In this document: in pieces, positions 1 to 11,095 of the stretch
Layout of the letters: each line of letters starts with the position of its first letter
How positions within the stretch are numbered: the first letter of the stretch is position 1
DNA from: Isoetes taiwanensis
Lineage: Eukaryota; Streptophyta; Lycopodiopsida; Isoetales; Isoetaceae
Length of the DNA stretch: 64,000 bases
Direction: 5' to 3'
Assembly: GCA_021234155.1 (NCBI GenBank)
Contig: JAJEKV010000017.1
Location: 16,662,416 to 16,726,415 of the forward strand
Program-made: the position numbers and the translations under genes
The notes under the pieces: generated by a model
What the model saw: the letters and a program-made list of their open reading frames with translations, nothing else
What the model was told of the DNA's origin: nothing
Database searches by the model: none

Positions 1-10
1 ATCTTTCCTT

Positions 11-770
11 TCAAAATCCAAGGAAATTGCATTTGGGCTCACCACCATTCTCCAAGCAGTTAATGCACGATACAATATGATGTTGTGAGGCAATATCAGT
101 AGACTCATCAATTTGCAATCCAAAGAATGGACTGGCCTTTACTTTTGCTACTAAAGATAAGTGTAGACTAGCACTTATACAGCAAATGAACTCTTGACAA
201 GTATGGTCGTTGTGGTATAACTGTTTAGTAATAGATGAATAACTGTGATCTGAAGGCAATTAACTACATGCTCAAAGTCATTGAATGATCAGGTTCTCGC
301 TGCTACAATGTATGCTACCCTAAATAAATTCAATATAGCTCCATCAACAAATTCATGCGTCTTTTGAACTGCAACAACAACGGGCTTCCTTGGCTTTGCA
401 TGATCTAATTTCCTTGCTTCTGCAGTAAGATGGGTCTTACAAGCAGCATGCTCATTAAAGCTGGATGTCTTGAGATTTTTGCATCCCCCTTTTGCATATG
501 GACTATTCCCTGTAATTCCAAATATTAGTACTAAGAAACTAAAATTCAGAACAACTGTGTGCTAACTTTAACAATTGAAAACTACATGTTATTGCAAAGG
601 ATTCACAAGTGGTACAGAAAACCACATTCTCATCCTTGTCATATCTCATCCATTCCCAAGTTTTTAACCACTTGTACTTAAACACCACTTGCTGACTAAG
701 AACTCCCTCTTCCTCATTTCTATTATTTTCTTGAATATATGCAACAAATTTGGCCCAAGAATTCGTCTAC
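11..770 (-). pseudogene. hAT-like transposase / TTF-type zinc-finger remnant
   Basis: Three conserved blocks follow one another on the minus strand. At about 590-737 a zinc-finger-like block reads WLKTWEWMRYD, then FCTTC. At about 310-512 a block has a GC..LK...FNEH..C..H spacing. At 11-259 a block contains FFGLQIDESTDIASQHH, the DESTD motif seen near the start of the catalytic core in hAT-derived proteins (TTF/ZMYM/KIAA1586-like). The stretch between the first two blocks could be an intron, ending in AG near 512. An in-frame stop and a frameshift separate the last two blocks, and the catalytic core continues beyond the window edge. I infer a decayed, possibly once domesticated, hAT-type gene. 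Confidence 0.6.
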
Positions 771-1500
771 TAGTCTTCCTCTTACCTCCTTTCTCTTTCA
801 TGGTTGCTGAACCTGAATGTGACGTATAAATATTACAGCAGAACTTCAAAGAAAATTAAGAGCAGGAAATAGAAACTTATTTGTATAAAGAAAGAGTATC
901 TTTGATTGGAAGTACAGAGCACTAATTTGGATATGCATGTAAAGAATGGCTTCCGCCTGTGATGTTTTAAAAGAGCACAATAGCATCTTCACACTCACCG
1001 TTATTGCTCCCAAATGAATTGCAAGTAAGTCCTCATGCCAAATTCGTTTTGCCTTAAATAAGAGCATTAATCCTCTAAATGTCTCTAAAATCATGTGGCA
1101 GTGGCAGTGCCAGATGTATGGAGCCCAGGGCCACCATCAAGCCAATCGCACTCTCACAACTCTTTAATTCAGTGCACTGCAATAATAGAATCATATGCTA
1201 AATGCTACCAGGCTACCTACAAATCCACAGCATGCTATTGCAAATCTACTTTGTCTTTGCTGCCAGCCACCCAAACCCAGGCCAGGGCAAGCACGGCCAG
1301 GCCAGCGGCATGGCCTCCGCCCGTCCAAAATGACCTTCCGCCAAATTAGCTGTAATAAAAAAATTCACAGTATTTAATATTTTTCCTTCTAATATTATTA
1401 ATGTATAGTAAATATATTTTTCTATATTCCCTTTAAAAAAATCAGAAATTTCATGTTTGCATGAATCCTTACATGCAATTAGCCATTTGTCTGGATTTTT
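771..1500. other. no gene seen
   Basis: AT-rich sequence with a short GC-rich patch near 1260-1330 (repeated GGCCAG/GCCAGG words). Open frames here are short and have no recognisable motif. Confidence 0.4.
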
Positions 1501-1846
1501 TGTTGGAACCACCCCCAGTAGCCTGAAGGGGATCCTGTACAAGGTAGAACCCGATCATGGGCGATGATAGGATCGTCTTAAACAGTCCTTAAGCTCAAAT
1601 CCTATGGGCCATAATCGAGTGCAAGGTATTAGGGGTAACCTTGAGCTAGTAGTTCGGCTCAAGGAGGTAATTAGGGGAGTGGTCCTCTAGAACCACAACT
1701 TATTAAATAAATTAACGTAATGTGTAACTCATTGCAGGGAGTAAAGGCGGGGAATAAAGGGGGAGCACATTACGAGGAGATAGGAGTATAAATTTTGTAC
1801 TTAATTATAAACTTCTAAACTGTTTGTTATGATATTAGGTGTTAAC

Positions 1847-1930
1847 TCCTATGATACTAACTGTTCAGGTTGTATAATTTTGTATGTTAAATCCTATGAT
1901 ACTAACTGTTCAGGTTGTATAATTTTGTAT
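1847..1930. repeat. 39-bp direct repeat, two copies
   Basis: A 39-bp unit beginning TCCTATGATACTAACTG occurs at 1847-1885 and again at 1892-1930, identical by eye, with a period of 45 bp. It lies in the non-coding 3' part of the LTR-retrotransposon remnant that ends at 2096. Confidence 0.85.
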
Positions 1931-2039
1931 AAGTATATAAATGTAGCCTTGCAATTATTGTTATAGGTAATTAAGTGGAAGTTGATCTTTCAGTAAAGTT
2001 AAGTTGCTATATCCTTGTTGTGTGATTTTGCAAGGTTGA

Positions 2040-2096
2040 TGCAGGTTCATCACCTTACCATAATGTTGAGGATAGCATTATGCTAAGGGGGGAGAA
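2040..2096 (+). mobile_element. Ty3-gypsy 3' internal end with polypurine tract
   Basis: The sequence reads as a short acidic tail (EDSIMLRGEN) running into AAGGGGGGAGAA at about 2085-2096, followed directly by TGTGACG. This layout, polyprotein end then polypurine tract then TG of the 3' LTR, is typical of plant chromovirus-type Ty3-gypsy elements. Upstream (1500-2040) I see no reverse transcriptase or integrase, so only the extreme 3' end survives. Confidence 0.5.
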
Positions 2097-3560
2097 TGTG
2101 ACGTTCCCCTAGAATATATGATATAGATATGTATATTTCTAGGCCACGTCACCATACAAGGCTACCCTAGTAGTCTTGTATTCCGTAGAGTGTGGAAGGG
2201 AGCATGGCTAAGTTATTTATATAAAGCCAACTTTAGGGATGGGACCATTTCCACATGGCCCCATCCTTTTGGGCACCCGCCACGCAGATGTACCCAATTG
2301 GAGCCACGTGGCATGGCATGACAACTCTAACCTATGAATGGTCAAATCCTAACCCTAGGCCATTTTTCTGGCTCCAACAGTCTTGGAACCTTGTTCGTGC
2401 TCGAAACTCTGTTTTGAGAACCGTCCGTTGTGGCATAGCATAACACAGCAGCCCCCGGAGCGTGCGCGCATTGGTAGGAGTGTGAGCTACTTCGAACCCC
2501 TTGAAGGCCGTGGAGACGCCGGGAGCATAAGGGAGTTCCTCAGGAGCAGGTATTTAGAGTAGAAGGATCATCTGGAAGTTAGGATTCCAGATGATTTAGC
2601 ATTTCGTATCTCTAATAGAGCCATTCTAGAACCCGCGATCTAGATCTTGAACCCTAATCAATGAAACCTAACTGTAAGTTAGATGCATGTGATTAGGATT
2701 AGATGTTATTCTCATTATTTATCATGTTATGTGGATATATGATGTCAGTTGATCATGTTTGCTCCTCTTGTATTGGGAAGCGGGGTAGAGACCTAGTAGC
2801 CATTATTTAGATAATGCTTCTAGTTTAGACCCCTTAGTTCCTATTAGATGCGGCCTGTGCATAGAGCCCACCAGGCTATGGAGGCTATGGAGTGACTGAG
2901 CACCATATAACGGGGTTAGTGGCAAAGTGGAGGGAGGTCCCTGTTGTGCGCGGCTACTGGGGACCTATAGCGGGCTAGGCCTATAGTCGGTCACTTCATG
3001 TGGGTCGATATGGGTCTGACACTTCCTGGGTCAATGGTGTCGCGCTAACTCTCAAGAGTTGCAGGTGTCGGCCTGGCTCTTGCTTTAGGGAGTTCAGTCG
3101 GGTACGGACGTGTGTCACCACGATCCTCTAGCTGCCCATGGAGCCACTATTCTTCGGGAAGGGGAGATGCAACCCTTCCTATCTCATCGAACCGGGGAGA
3201 TGCAACCCAGAGTAGTCTTGTTGGGTGATACCATGAGGCTGCATCTCCGGCAGGTTACAGTCATGCCAGAGCCTAATTTAGGCCATCTGCAAAGTATACA
3301 TAGGAGGGGCGGATGGAGTGGTCAACTCGAGCCATTGTCTATAGCCAGCCCCACCATTGTTATATCTTGGTCTGCTCTATCTTGAGGCCCAGCCGTAAGT
3401 CTACCTCCCTTATGAGTCTGAGGCTGAGTAGGAGCTATTCTGTTGTATGATGTATTGATATCTATGATGGATCTATGGATGGATAAATGGTACTACCCTT
3501 CAAGGTAGCTGGTTGTATTGTTATTGCTAGTGCTGATGTTTATGTTTAAGCTTCTGTTGT
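2097..3560 (+). mobile_element. 3' LTR of a Ty3-gypsy element
   Basis: Starts TGTGACGTTCCCC right after the polypurine tract. A TATA-like TATTTATATAAAG lies at about 2213-2225, as expected for an LTR promoter. An internal direct repeat GGGGAGATGCAACCC occurs near 3162 and 3196. There is no convincing coding sequence. The right edge is uncertain: it was placed where similarity to a LINE tail begins (3562). No second LTR is visible, so the 5' half is missing or outside the window. Confidence 0.4.
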
Positions 3561-3561
3561 T

Positions 3562-3720
3562 ATAGGAGGCCCATAGGGGAAGGGCATGCAAGACACCTTC
3601 GTGTTCCCTTTCCCCCCACCATGGCCATCCCAGATGGGGGATAGACAGAGGGCCCATGCGGCAGGTGTGCTGGATGGGGGATTTCTCGCGAGATGTACGA
3701 CGAGGCGTCGTAAATTTGGT
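3562..3720 (-). mobile_element. LINE 3'-end fragment (same family as 8134-9208)
   Basis: The stretch TAGGAGGCCCATAGGGGA...GACACCTTC...GGCCATC...AGACAGAGGGCCCATGCG matches, with substitutions, the 3' untranslated region of the minus-strand LINE at 8143-8265. No coding part is attached. Confidence 0.5.
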
Positions 3721-4149
3721 GGGGAGCGTCACCGATATGTACAGATGTATAGATGTATAGTTTCTCAATGAGCCTATTACTATTAAATGTTTTCCCTCGA
3801 AAACCCTTCTAGACAAGGCTTATTTAATCTTAGGCAATAATGGGCTTGATGTTGTATGGGTCCCGTAGATCTTTTGATCTCTGTGGACGATAAACTCCAA
3901 TTCGATTCTCATATTTGATGCCTCTAGTTCTTCTAAATAAAAAAAGTTTCAAACTTCTATAATCTTAACGTCTTTCTCAATCAACTTTAGTTGCAGATTG
4001 ACGGTCCCACCATGGTAGCATTAATATCAAAGATAGAGAGTAGTTTAGGAAAACATTGGTAATGTGACAATATTTGATGCTTAGTTTGTAATGCTATTTG
4101 CATGATTTCTTTTTATTGAAAGATGTTTCTAGTCATATAGACTTGCCAA
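3721..4149. other. no gene seen; possible LINE tail at 3850-3910
   Basis: Mostly AT-rich and featureless. The words GTATGGGTCCCGTAGATC and CTGTGGACGATAAA near 3858-3895 resemble the LINE 3' end at 17325-17370, so a second worn LINE tail may be present. Confidence 0.3.
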
Positions 4150-4745
4150 TAAAACTTAAATCTATGTGATCTCTATCAGCCTTATCAGAGGTAATCACAT
4201 AGTGAAGATATATATTTTTACATTGCAATCACCTGAAGAAGTTTTTCCAAAGCTCTAGACCTGTCATTTCATCAGCCACAGCAAAGACCTGCTTGCTGAG
4301 TTCGTATTTAAGAGGGATCAAAATCCTATAAGAGTGTGTGTACTTATGAAAAACACTAATGCTCTATGTCTCTTCTGTATGATCCACAGAAGCCAACTTT
4401 TGCATGTGTATGGCTACCTTCTTTGGTGCAAACCACTAGAAGGGTATAGTCCAAGCACAATATGAACAATCAGAGACGAGATCTCAAATACCTCTTCACA
4501 CGATTTCAAAAGGTTTGGACGTCAATAAAATTCATGAAGTAGTGCTCAGTTGTTTCATCCATGAAATCGTATATGGGACATGCAGAAATATCCTGTGCAT
4601 CGAATTTGCTGACCAAATGGTTAGTTCTTCATGCCATATAAATGATCTGCCACATGAGAGTCCGTACTTTTGGCGAGAGCAGGCTCTTCCACACTTGTTT
4701 CCATATTCTCTTCAATCATTCTCACTCATCTATACAAACTATTTC
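4150..4745 (-). pseudogene. LINE ORF2 C-terminus (zf-RVT region), degenerate
   Basis: On the minus strand near 4640-4740 the translation reads WKQVWKSLLSPKVRTLMWQ, the aromatic PK-V motif that opens the zf-RVT region of plant L1-like ORF2 proteins. After a stop and a frame change it continues as SKFDAQDISACPIYDFMDET, then TEHYF, the CP..C...DE..EH part of the same zinc-binding region, with the second cysteine lost. Downstream the frame is broken several times. The same element probably continues at 5800-6560, separated by the inserted dimeric repeat element. Confidence 0.6.
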
Positions 4746-4893
4746 GGTGATTCTAGAATGGGGCTCGCATGAAACCAACAACCGTCGGGTAGCCGCACAC
4801 ATGCGAACTACCCAGAAAAATAAAGGGAATATCCAATTATATAATTTGGACCCCATAAAATACAATGCTAATAGATGTTTGGCTGGTGTGCCT

Positions 4894-4972
4894 GCCGAAA
4901 GCTTATCACCGGGATTAAAAAACCCCGCCCTTTCGGGTTTTCGAGGAAAAACCCTAGTGATAAGCCTTCGGC
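4894..4972. repeat. long conserved hairpin in dimeric element copy 1
   Basis: Nested inverted repeat: outer arms GCCGAA/TTCGGC, then GCTTATCAC/GTGATAAGC, then GGG/CCC, enclosing a second stem AAAACCC.G/CGGGTTTT around CCCTTT. It is kept in copy 2 (11289-11365), and the core recurs at 17253-17314. It may act as DNA or RNA structure; function unknown. Confidence 0.7.
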
Positions 4973-5229
4973 AAGGGGCTTGGACAAACGTAAGGCAAAG
5001 AAATCGCTCCCAAAACCCACGAATAGAGAACACGAAACAGATGCCACTCGCCAACCTGTACCTGCACATCACCAACACAAAAAAACGTGACAAAACAAAC
5101 CTCCCAGAGTGGGGGGGCTGATCACGCGTGCCACGCGACAAGAAAACAAAAACCTCGTCAAATAGAGGGGCTGGTCACGCGTGCCAGGCAACAAATACAA
5201 TAAACAAAGAAGGGGGGGGAGGGCGGGTT

Positions 5230-5789
5230 CAAAGAAAAGAGAATAAGGTACTGCTGAGAGAGAAGAGGAAGCGTCGATGAGACGTTGATGCAGAACCGCG
5301 CCTAAAATAGCGAACTCCCAACCAGAAAGGGCATGCGCCACATGCATGCATGTAAGACATGCATGCTCGCCCCATTCTAGAATGGCGATCCGATGTCTCG
5401 GATCGTTAGGATTTTATAATGGGGCTCGCTGGAAACCAACAAAACGCCCGAATACCAAAGGACTTCCTTAACAAAACTGGGATCGAGGACGAAGGTCACA
5501 GGATGAAGGCTAAAGAAGAGCCAAGGCCGAGAAAGGACATGCCACAGCATGAAAGAAACGCCTAAATTGGCCAAACCAAGCAGGGAGAAGCCCCTCCCCT
5601 GCCTGGATTCAAAGAAAAGAGAATAAGGTACTGCTGAGAGAGAAGAGGAAGTGCCGATGAGACGTTGATGCAGAACCGCGCCTAAAATAGCGAACTCCCA
5701 ACCAGAAAGGGCATGCGCAGCATGCATGCATGCATGCAAGACATGCATGCTCGCCCCATTCTAGAATGGCGATCCGATGTCTCGGATCG
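5230..5789. repeat. direct repeat of element 3' halves (5230-5405 and 5610-5789)
   Basis: Two near-identical blocks begin CAAAGAAAAGAGAATAAGG and end at the CGATCCGA hairpin. The second carries one extra CATG in the ATGC-rich tract. Offset is 380-384 bp. They show the dimeric build of the element. Confidence 0.85.
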
Positions 5790-5799
5790 ATGGGATAGT

Positions 5800-6560
5800 A
5801 ACTCATTTGAGTGGAGAAGCTTATAGCAACTAGAGACAGAGCAACATTCTTACAGAACCTCGTGAACTACCAAAAGCTTTCTCACTATAATCCTTGCATT
5901 GTAGGGGATATTTCTAGTTACCAATGCCGAAATCTTCTTATCTTCTTGGCTTCTGATTGAACTACGTTATAGAATTTGTGCATGAAGCATACCTTGAAAA
6001 TACTAGTCACCCACATATTTGACACCAAATAATGACCATCTCTTTTGACTCCTTATATCCACTAGAGAGAACAAGGGTTTCAGATCATTCTTAGATCTTA
6101 TGGCTAGCCACCATACAGGCATTGCAAATGAGTGACAATCTATATACTCGATTGGCTTAAGCTTCTGACAATGTTCCGAGCCTTAAGTAAGCCTTTCAAG
6201 AAAGATGACGCACCGGGTAAAGGCTTCAACTTATAAAAGAGCGTCCATGGCAAAGCGACTGGCATGGAGACTTTACCACACGGAATACAATGCAGCAATG
6301 ACTGGTTCACAGTTGAAGACCTGGAGATTCCAACCTCCTTTTCCTTCTTTTATCCATGTGAGACGTGCTTTGTCTTTGGCCTCCATGACTTTAATTTCCT
6401 CTATCCTTTTGATATCTTCCAAAATTGTTTTCTCACGCCTGCCTAGAGTCACTCCATCCCTTCTAGGATAGAAAAAAGCTCCTGCTATAGTGAATCTAGT
6501 CTTTCCCCCTCCTGCATTACCCTATCTCTCCCCCACTCTTTTGCAAACTTTTTAACAGTG
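5800..6560 (-). pseudogene. LINE ORF2 fragment (endonuclease-RT linker), degenerate
   Basis: Minus-strand translation near 6330-6425 reads EDIKRIEEIKVMEAKDKARL followed by TWIKEGKGGWN. This resembles the linker of plant L1-like ORF2 proteins that precedes the RT (R..W...GD.N..FFH). Beyond it, toward 5800, frames are broken and the RT core is not recognisable. With the zf-RVT piece at 4150-4745 this is probably one decayed LINE split by the 4750-5789 insertion and reduced by deletion. Confidence 0.4.
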
Positions 6561-8133
6561 GCAAGTGACAAAACCATGGTCAGTGCTTGGTTGAAATTTG
6601 AAATCACATGGCCCGTTCCTATTGGCAAGCTTTTAATTGACCCTATAGTGGAACCTAATCTTAGGAGGATTCGATTTGCTTGAGCTTGCTGTTAAGATCT
6701 AGATTTGCAACATGATCCTTAAGATGGTTATCTCAACTTGAAATCCCATTAGTATTTAATCTAGCTGTCAATTGGCACATTTTCATGCAAAACTTTCCTT
6801 CCAAAATAAAAATAGAAGAAAAAGTTTGAGCTCTTCAAGAATATACTACCTACATGGGTAGGTTTCCATGTCGCATTTAAAGAACACATGCACAATTGGC
6901 CTTTTACGCATGAGTTACTTACTAAGAAAGGTTCAAAATGTTATGAGACATATATAAGACATGTCAAGTATGCGTACGACTAGATATATCATACAAATCT
7001 AATGTAGATGGCACTTCTAATAGGACGATGTTTGTTGCATCCATCAATTTTGAATCGAATTTTATTGTTTAGGGAGACTACTAAAGCCTATCGGACCCAG
7101 ACAAAGAACACATTAGATCTATCACTGTATAGGATTAAAAAAACTAGCCCGATGGGTTTTCAAAGCATGGAAATGTAAAGTATCAAAGCGGGTAAGAAAT
7201 GCAAAACCAATATATCCAAAATTATACATAATTATGCATTTAATGTAAATATCTTCTGGCATTTCTATTATATCATCATAGTTGTATTGTAACTACGGAT
7301 CTAGATCATTGATTAACACTGCAGATTTTCTTCTTACAGCTTGAAACTATAAGCGAAATACTCATAAGTGCAAAAAAGCTCTAGAATTTTGCATTCTTGT
7401 GCATTTTAACAAGAGGAGCATATGAATAACTTATATATGTATATGGCCATAGGCTCATGTAAAAGTATAGCCACCTTTACATATCTAATTCAGTTTCTAA
7501 TTTTTCATTTTTGTTCCTTATGAGTTTTTTTGCACCGCAATCTACTTCTCTATTTGTGTGCCATGTGTTATTCAAACCGTCTACTCTATTGAATCTTTGT
7601 AAGGTGGGCTGCAGCTATGGCACCACTTTCTCTTCTTCTATGGCACCACCTCCTGCTTCTATGACGCCACCACCTACCTCATATTTTCTGCAGAAACAAC
7701 GTTGTATGAATAAAGGATGGATTTGCTGCAGATGGATTTAAAGGACTTGGGCATTCCATGCATAATGGTTTCGCCTTAGACTCAATCTCTGCAAAAAGCC
7801 ATTGTGCTTGGGAAGCATAGTAATGAAGCTGAAGGGGAAGGATCTAGATCGAGCGGTATTTCTACTATCAAATCAACGCACAGAAAAACTCCACACAGAA
7901 TACTCCAAGTCATTGTGGAATGGTCGCTCTTCTTCCTAGTTTTTGGCAGACTCCACTGGAGGGTTCTTTTCATGAAGATCAGGCTCATCTGAATCGTTGT
8001 TAGGAAGATGAAATGCTTCATGGTCTTTGTTTTGTGATATCTGCAAATATATTGCATTGTGCCACTTTCTGACTTCATAGCTTGTCGATTTCCAGCTCCA
8101 CAGCAAGTTTCTAACTACATAGCTGAAAGATGA
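6561..8133. other. no gene seen
   Basis: AT-rich intergenic DNA. The frame at 7511-7741 includes a short Ser/Pro-rich tract from a CACC-type imperfect repeat (7620-7680) and has no recognisable domain. Confidence 0.4.
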
Positions 8134-9208
8134 TTTTTTTTGTATAGGAGCCCATAGGGGACGGGCCAAAATGACACCTTCATGTCCTCGCTTGTTGTTT
8201 GGCCATCTCCAAAAGCGGGTCAGACGGAGGGCTCATGCGACAGATGCTGTTGGATAAGGTCCTTTGATATATATGATGGGTTTTCATATATAGCACAAGA
8301 AGCATCACAGTTATGATCCCAGCATCCCAACCGAGGTCGTGCTCAATATCTCATGTAGTGGCTGGTCGGGCCTGACCAACTCAGTGTAGCATGTTCGGAT
8401 TTGATCATAAGCTGGACAGCTCTGAAGGGTATGGCATTCTTCTTCCACTGCTCCCCCTTGGCAACGTTGACAAAATCTGTTCTGGCACGGCTCCCCAATC
8501 CAACTCTCTGTCTCAATTCGGAGGCGGTGTGCACCCGTGTGAATTGAGGCAATGGATCTGCGCTTTTCCATGGGCAGATGGATGCCCAGGTATCGTTGCG
8601 GTCCCCGCTCCAATGCGAGGTTTATTTGGCACTGGTAATGTGCCGTCTTGACCTGTTCAAGGGCATTGGCATCTCAGAGCTTGCTAAGGAAGCAAGTGTC
8701 AAGGTATTGTCTCAAGCTGTGGCGATCGGTCTCTGTTTGCACTTGGATGCACTTGTGTTCCTGTATATTCCATCTACCCAACCATTGAGCCCTCTTTTCC
8801 TGGTAGCAGACCTTCAAGCACTGAGGCCCCATTGCCACGGTGTAAGCCAGGTTAGAGAGGCAAGCATCGTCCATACTGACCACCTTCTGGAAGTAGATGA
8901 TGTGGCAGTCAAGATCCCACCTCTAAAGAGGCGGGAAGCCCATCTCCTGTAACCGTATTTGATATGGAACTGTGGACTTCATCCCCAGTGCCCATGCTAA
9001 GAAAGCTTTCTGCACCTGCTCCAAGTCATTCCATGTGGCAAGGGCGCCACCGGGCCCAAGACCTCGACCCCATATAAAAAGACATGCTCCCAGTGCTTTT
9101 CAGCCTATTGCCGCTCGTAGCTAGATGGAACTCCCAGTACATCGCAGACGAAAACTCCACTCCCAAATATTCGTAGGCGGGTACCACTTCCACATACTGT
9201 CTTCTCAC
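8134..9208 (-). pseudogene. 5'-truncated LINE with poly(A), RT C-terminal part
   Basis: Read on the minus strand: YEYLGVEFSS near 9150-9190 (the thumb-side motif of LINE RTs), then LEQVQKAFLAWALGMKSTVP near 8960-9030, then HRLRIETESWIGEPC with a CxxC...ECHTLQSCPAYDQIR zinc-knuckle-like end at 8370-8540. This is the C-terminal half of a non-LTR retrotransposon ORF2 with frameshifts and stops. The 3' untranslated region runs from 8310 to 8143 and ends in a short poly(A) (T-run at 8134-8141 on the plus strand), so the 3' end is preserved and the 5' end truncated. A related 3' end is at 3562-3720. Confidence 0.75.
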
Positions 9209-9590
9209 CGCAAAATTTAACTATGGAAAACTATAAAAGATTTCCATCAAAATGAAATCACACTGACTGCCTGTGTCGCATTAAAGATTTCCATCTTAAT
9301 CCAAAGTTTGAAATCTTCAGCTTTTGTACATTGTCGAAAAACATATTCTTGAGACGTAAAAGAACAAAAAATGATTCTGCATTTGCCAATAAGAAGTAAA
9401 CTATGTCTAAATGAAGCGGTGTAAGAAGGAAATGAAAAGCCACCTTTAAACCTATGTAATAAAGTCAATTGCTGTTGTGGCAATAATCAGCATCATTTAA
9501 TAGTTGATGAAATTACTTCCTTCCCCTGTCCTCATTTAGATTTTCTTGCTTGATGACACACATGGCAGAGCCTTTGTTATGGTTGAAGCA
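9209..9590. other. no gene seen
   Basis: AT-rich sequence next to the LINE. No motif or repeat recognised. Confidence 0.4.
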
Positions 9591-9599
9591 TAGACTAGA

Positions 9600-10145
9600 C
9601 ATGAACAAGTCTATTGTCACCTAAAGTCAAGATGAGGTGTAAGAGTTCCATGCAAGTAGTTAGAAATGCCAATAACAGAAAAAGCCTTGAACATCTAGCA
9701 GATCTAACACATGAACAAGTCTTAGCAGAGTGGAGCATTTGCGAGAAGGATCTTTTCTGATGGGATACCATTTCTATCATAGCTCAGATCCAATTTGAAC
9801 ACAAAAGATCCAGCTTGGACCTACAAAGCATAAACCAGTAAGTGCCAATAGACATGAACAAACTTGTTATTACTTGAAGAAAGAACGAGGTGCAAGATCT
9901 CTCTGCGAGTAGTTGCAAATGCCAATATAGGAAATAGCATTGAAGGTCTATCATTGGGACAAGTCTTAGCAAAGCGTAGCATCTGCAAGGAGGAGTTTTT
10001 TTTCTAATAGCATATTGTCATCTAGCCATAGCCCTAATCCAATACCTTTACAAAGAACTCAATTGGACATATAAAGCATAAATTGAACAAGCTTGTTGTT
10101 TTAAAGGAGGAACGTGGTACAGGAGTCATTGCAAGCATGCCTAAG
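9600..10145. repeat. diverged tandem repeat, about 230-253 bp, two and a partial copies
   Basis: Units begin CATGAACAAGTCTATTG (9600), CATGAACAAACTTGTTATT (9853) and ATTGAACAAGCTTGTTGTT (10082), followed in each by a GAGGTG.AAGA-like segment and GCAAGTAG/GCGAGTAG. The third copy is partial. Divergence is high, so the array is old. Confidence 0.6.
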
Positions 10146-11095
10146 CTGTTCTTCATCTTTTCTTCCTCCTTAAAATGTCTTGCCTCTACCCCATTTTTGA
10201 ATCCCCTTCTCGGGCTTATAGGGTCGTTCTGCGGACATGAGTTAATGCCGGGGGGAGGGGGAAAACCATTGAGAAATGACATTAAAATTATTGCAATTGT
10301 ATATGCACTCTAGATGTACAAATTAGTACATCAATACAAATACAATACTAAAACAAAAGGAACCCCCTGTTATTGTGTTAGATTTGGAGGAACAGAGAAC
10401 ATGGAATAATTTAAGGGCCGTTGAAGGGGGAGACTAACGTTCCTAATTTTTTGGCTCCTTCTCTACGATAAAAAATGCAAATGTTGGACAGCTAGGGCTT
10501 CCACAAAGTGATCTACTATATTGAAACTCGGTATATCTAAAATATGGGTTACTGTGTTTGGTTTAATATGTTAGCCTGTTTTGTCCTTCATCAGGTCTTT
10601 GTGACTATCAGAAAAGTGAGCTGCCTTTGAGAGTGTGCTTTAGATGCAAGAAGTCCTGCCTACTCTTTTAGAAATATGGCTCTTTATATTAGTTCCAACC
10701 CGCTGTATATCATCAGCCTGGAGATATTTTGTGTGGAATTTCATTAAAGAGAAAAAGGCATGAGTGTTAAGAAATTGTATGCTATAGCATAGGGGATGCA
10801 TTGTATGCTCATCCAATAGATTTCCAATTCTGTTGATAAATTTGACATACTTAGGTGCAATAAGCAGACATGAGGTTGAGTGTGCTTTAGACATGGTTTG
10901 ATAACAGGTTGCATGTTCTATGTCGGCTGATCTAAGGCATTTCGATCTGCAGAAGCTCAAAGTAACGAGCATTGTGATATCATTTGAGACTAAATCCTAG
11001 GCCAGCTATTGATGACACTCTTGCATTACTAAGTGGCATTACTAAGTGTGATGTCCATTTCTATATCTATCCACCATGACTATTTCTTAACGTTC
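10146..11095. other. no supported gene
   Basis: Contains one 110-codon open frame on the minus strand (10640-10972) with no recognisable domain and ordinary AT-rich composition. I do not call it a gene. Confidence 0.35.

Larger units (their letters stand above)
4750..5789. mobile_element. dimeric TIR/hairpin element, copy 1 (unnamed family)
   Basis: Two tandem monomers (about 4750-5405 and 5415-5789). Each begins with a variant of ATGGGGCTCGC[AT]TGG/GAAACC and ends with CATGCATGCTCGCCCCATTC then TAGAATGG, so the ends form terminal inverted repeats of about 22 bp. Each monomer finishes with a perfect 8-bp hairpin CGATCCGA-TGTC-TCGGATCG (5386-5405 and 5770-5789). The 3' halves (5230-5405 and 5610-5789) are almost identical; the 5' halves differ, and only the first carries the long hairpin at 4894-4972. 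Open frames are not conserved between copies, so it looks non-coding. It sits between two LINE fragments, which suggests insertion into a LINE. A second copy is at 11096-12163. I know no family name for it. Confidence 0.65.

Noticed and set aside
4750-5806. Helitron interpretation of the dimeric element (3' hairpin)
   Set aside because: No CTRR end after the hairpins, inverted ends are present, and insertion between A and T is not seen.
10640-10972. 110-codon minus-strand frame
   Set aside because: No recognisable domain, no splice or promoter support, and similar frames are expected by chance in this composition.
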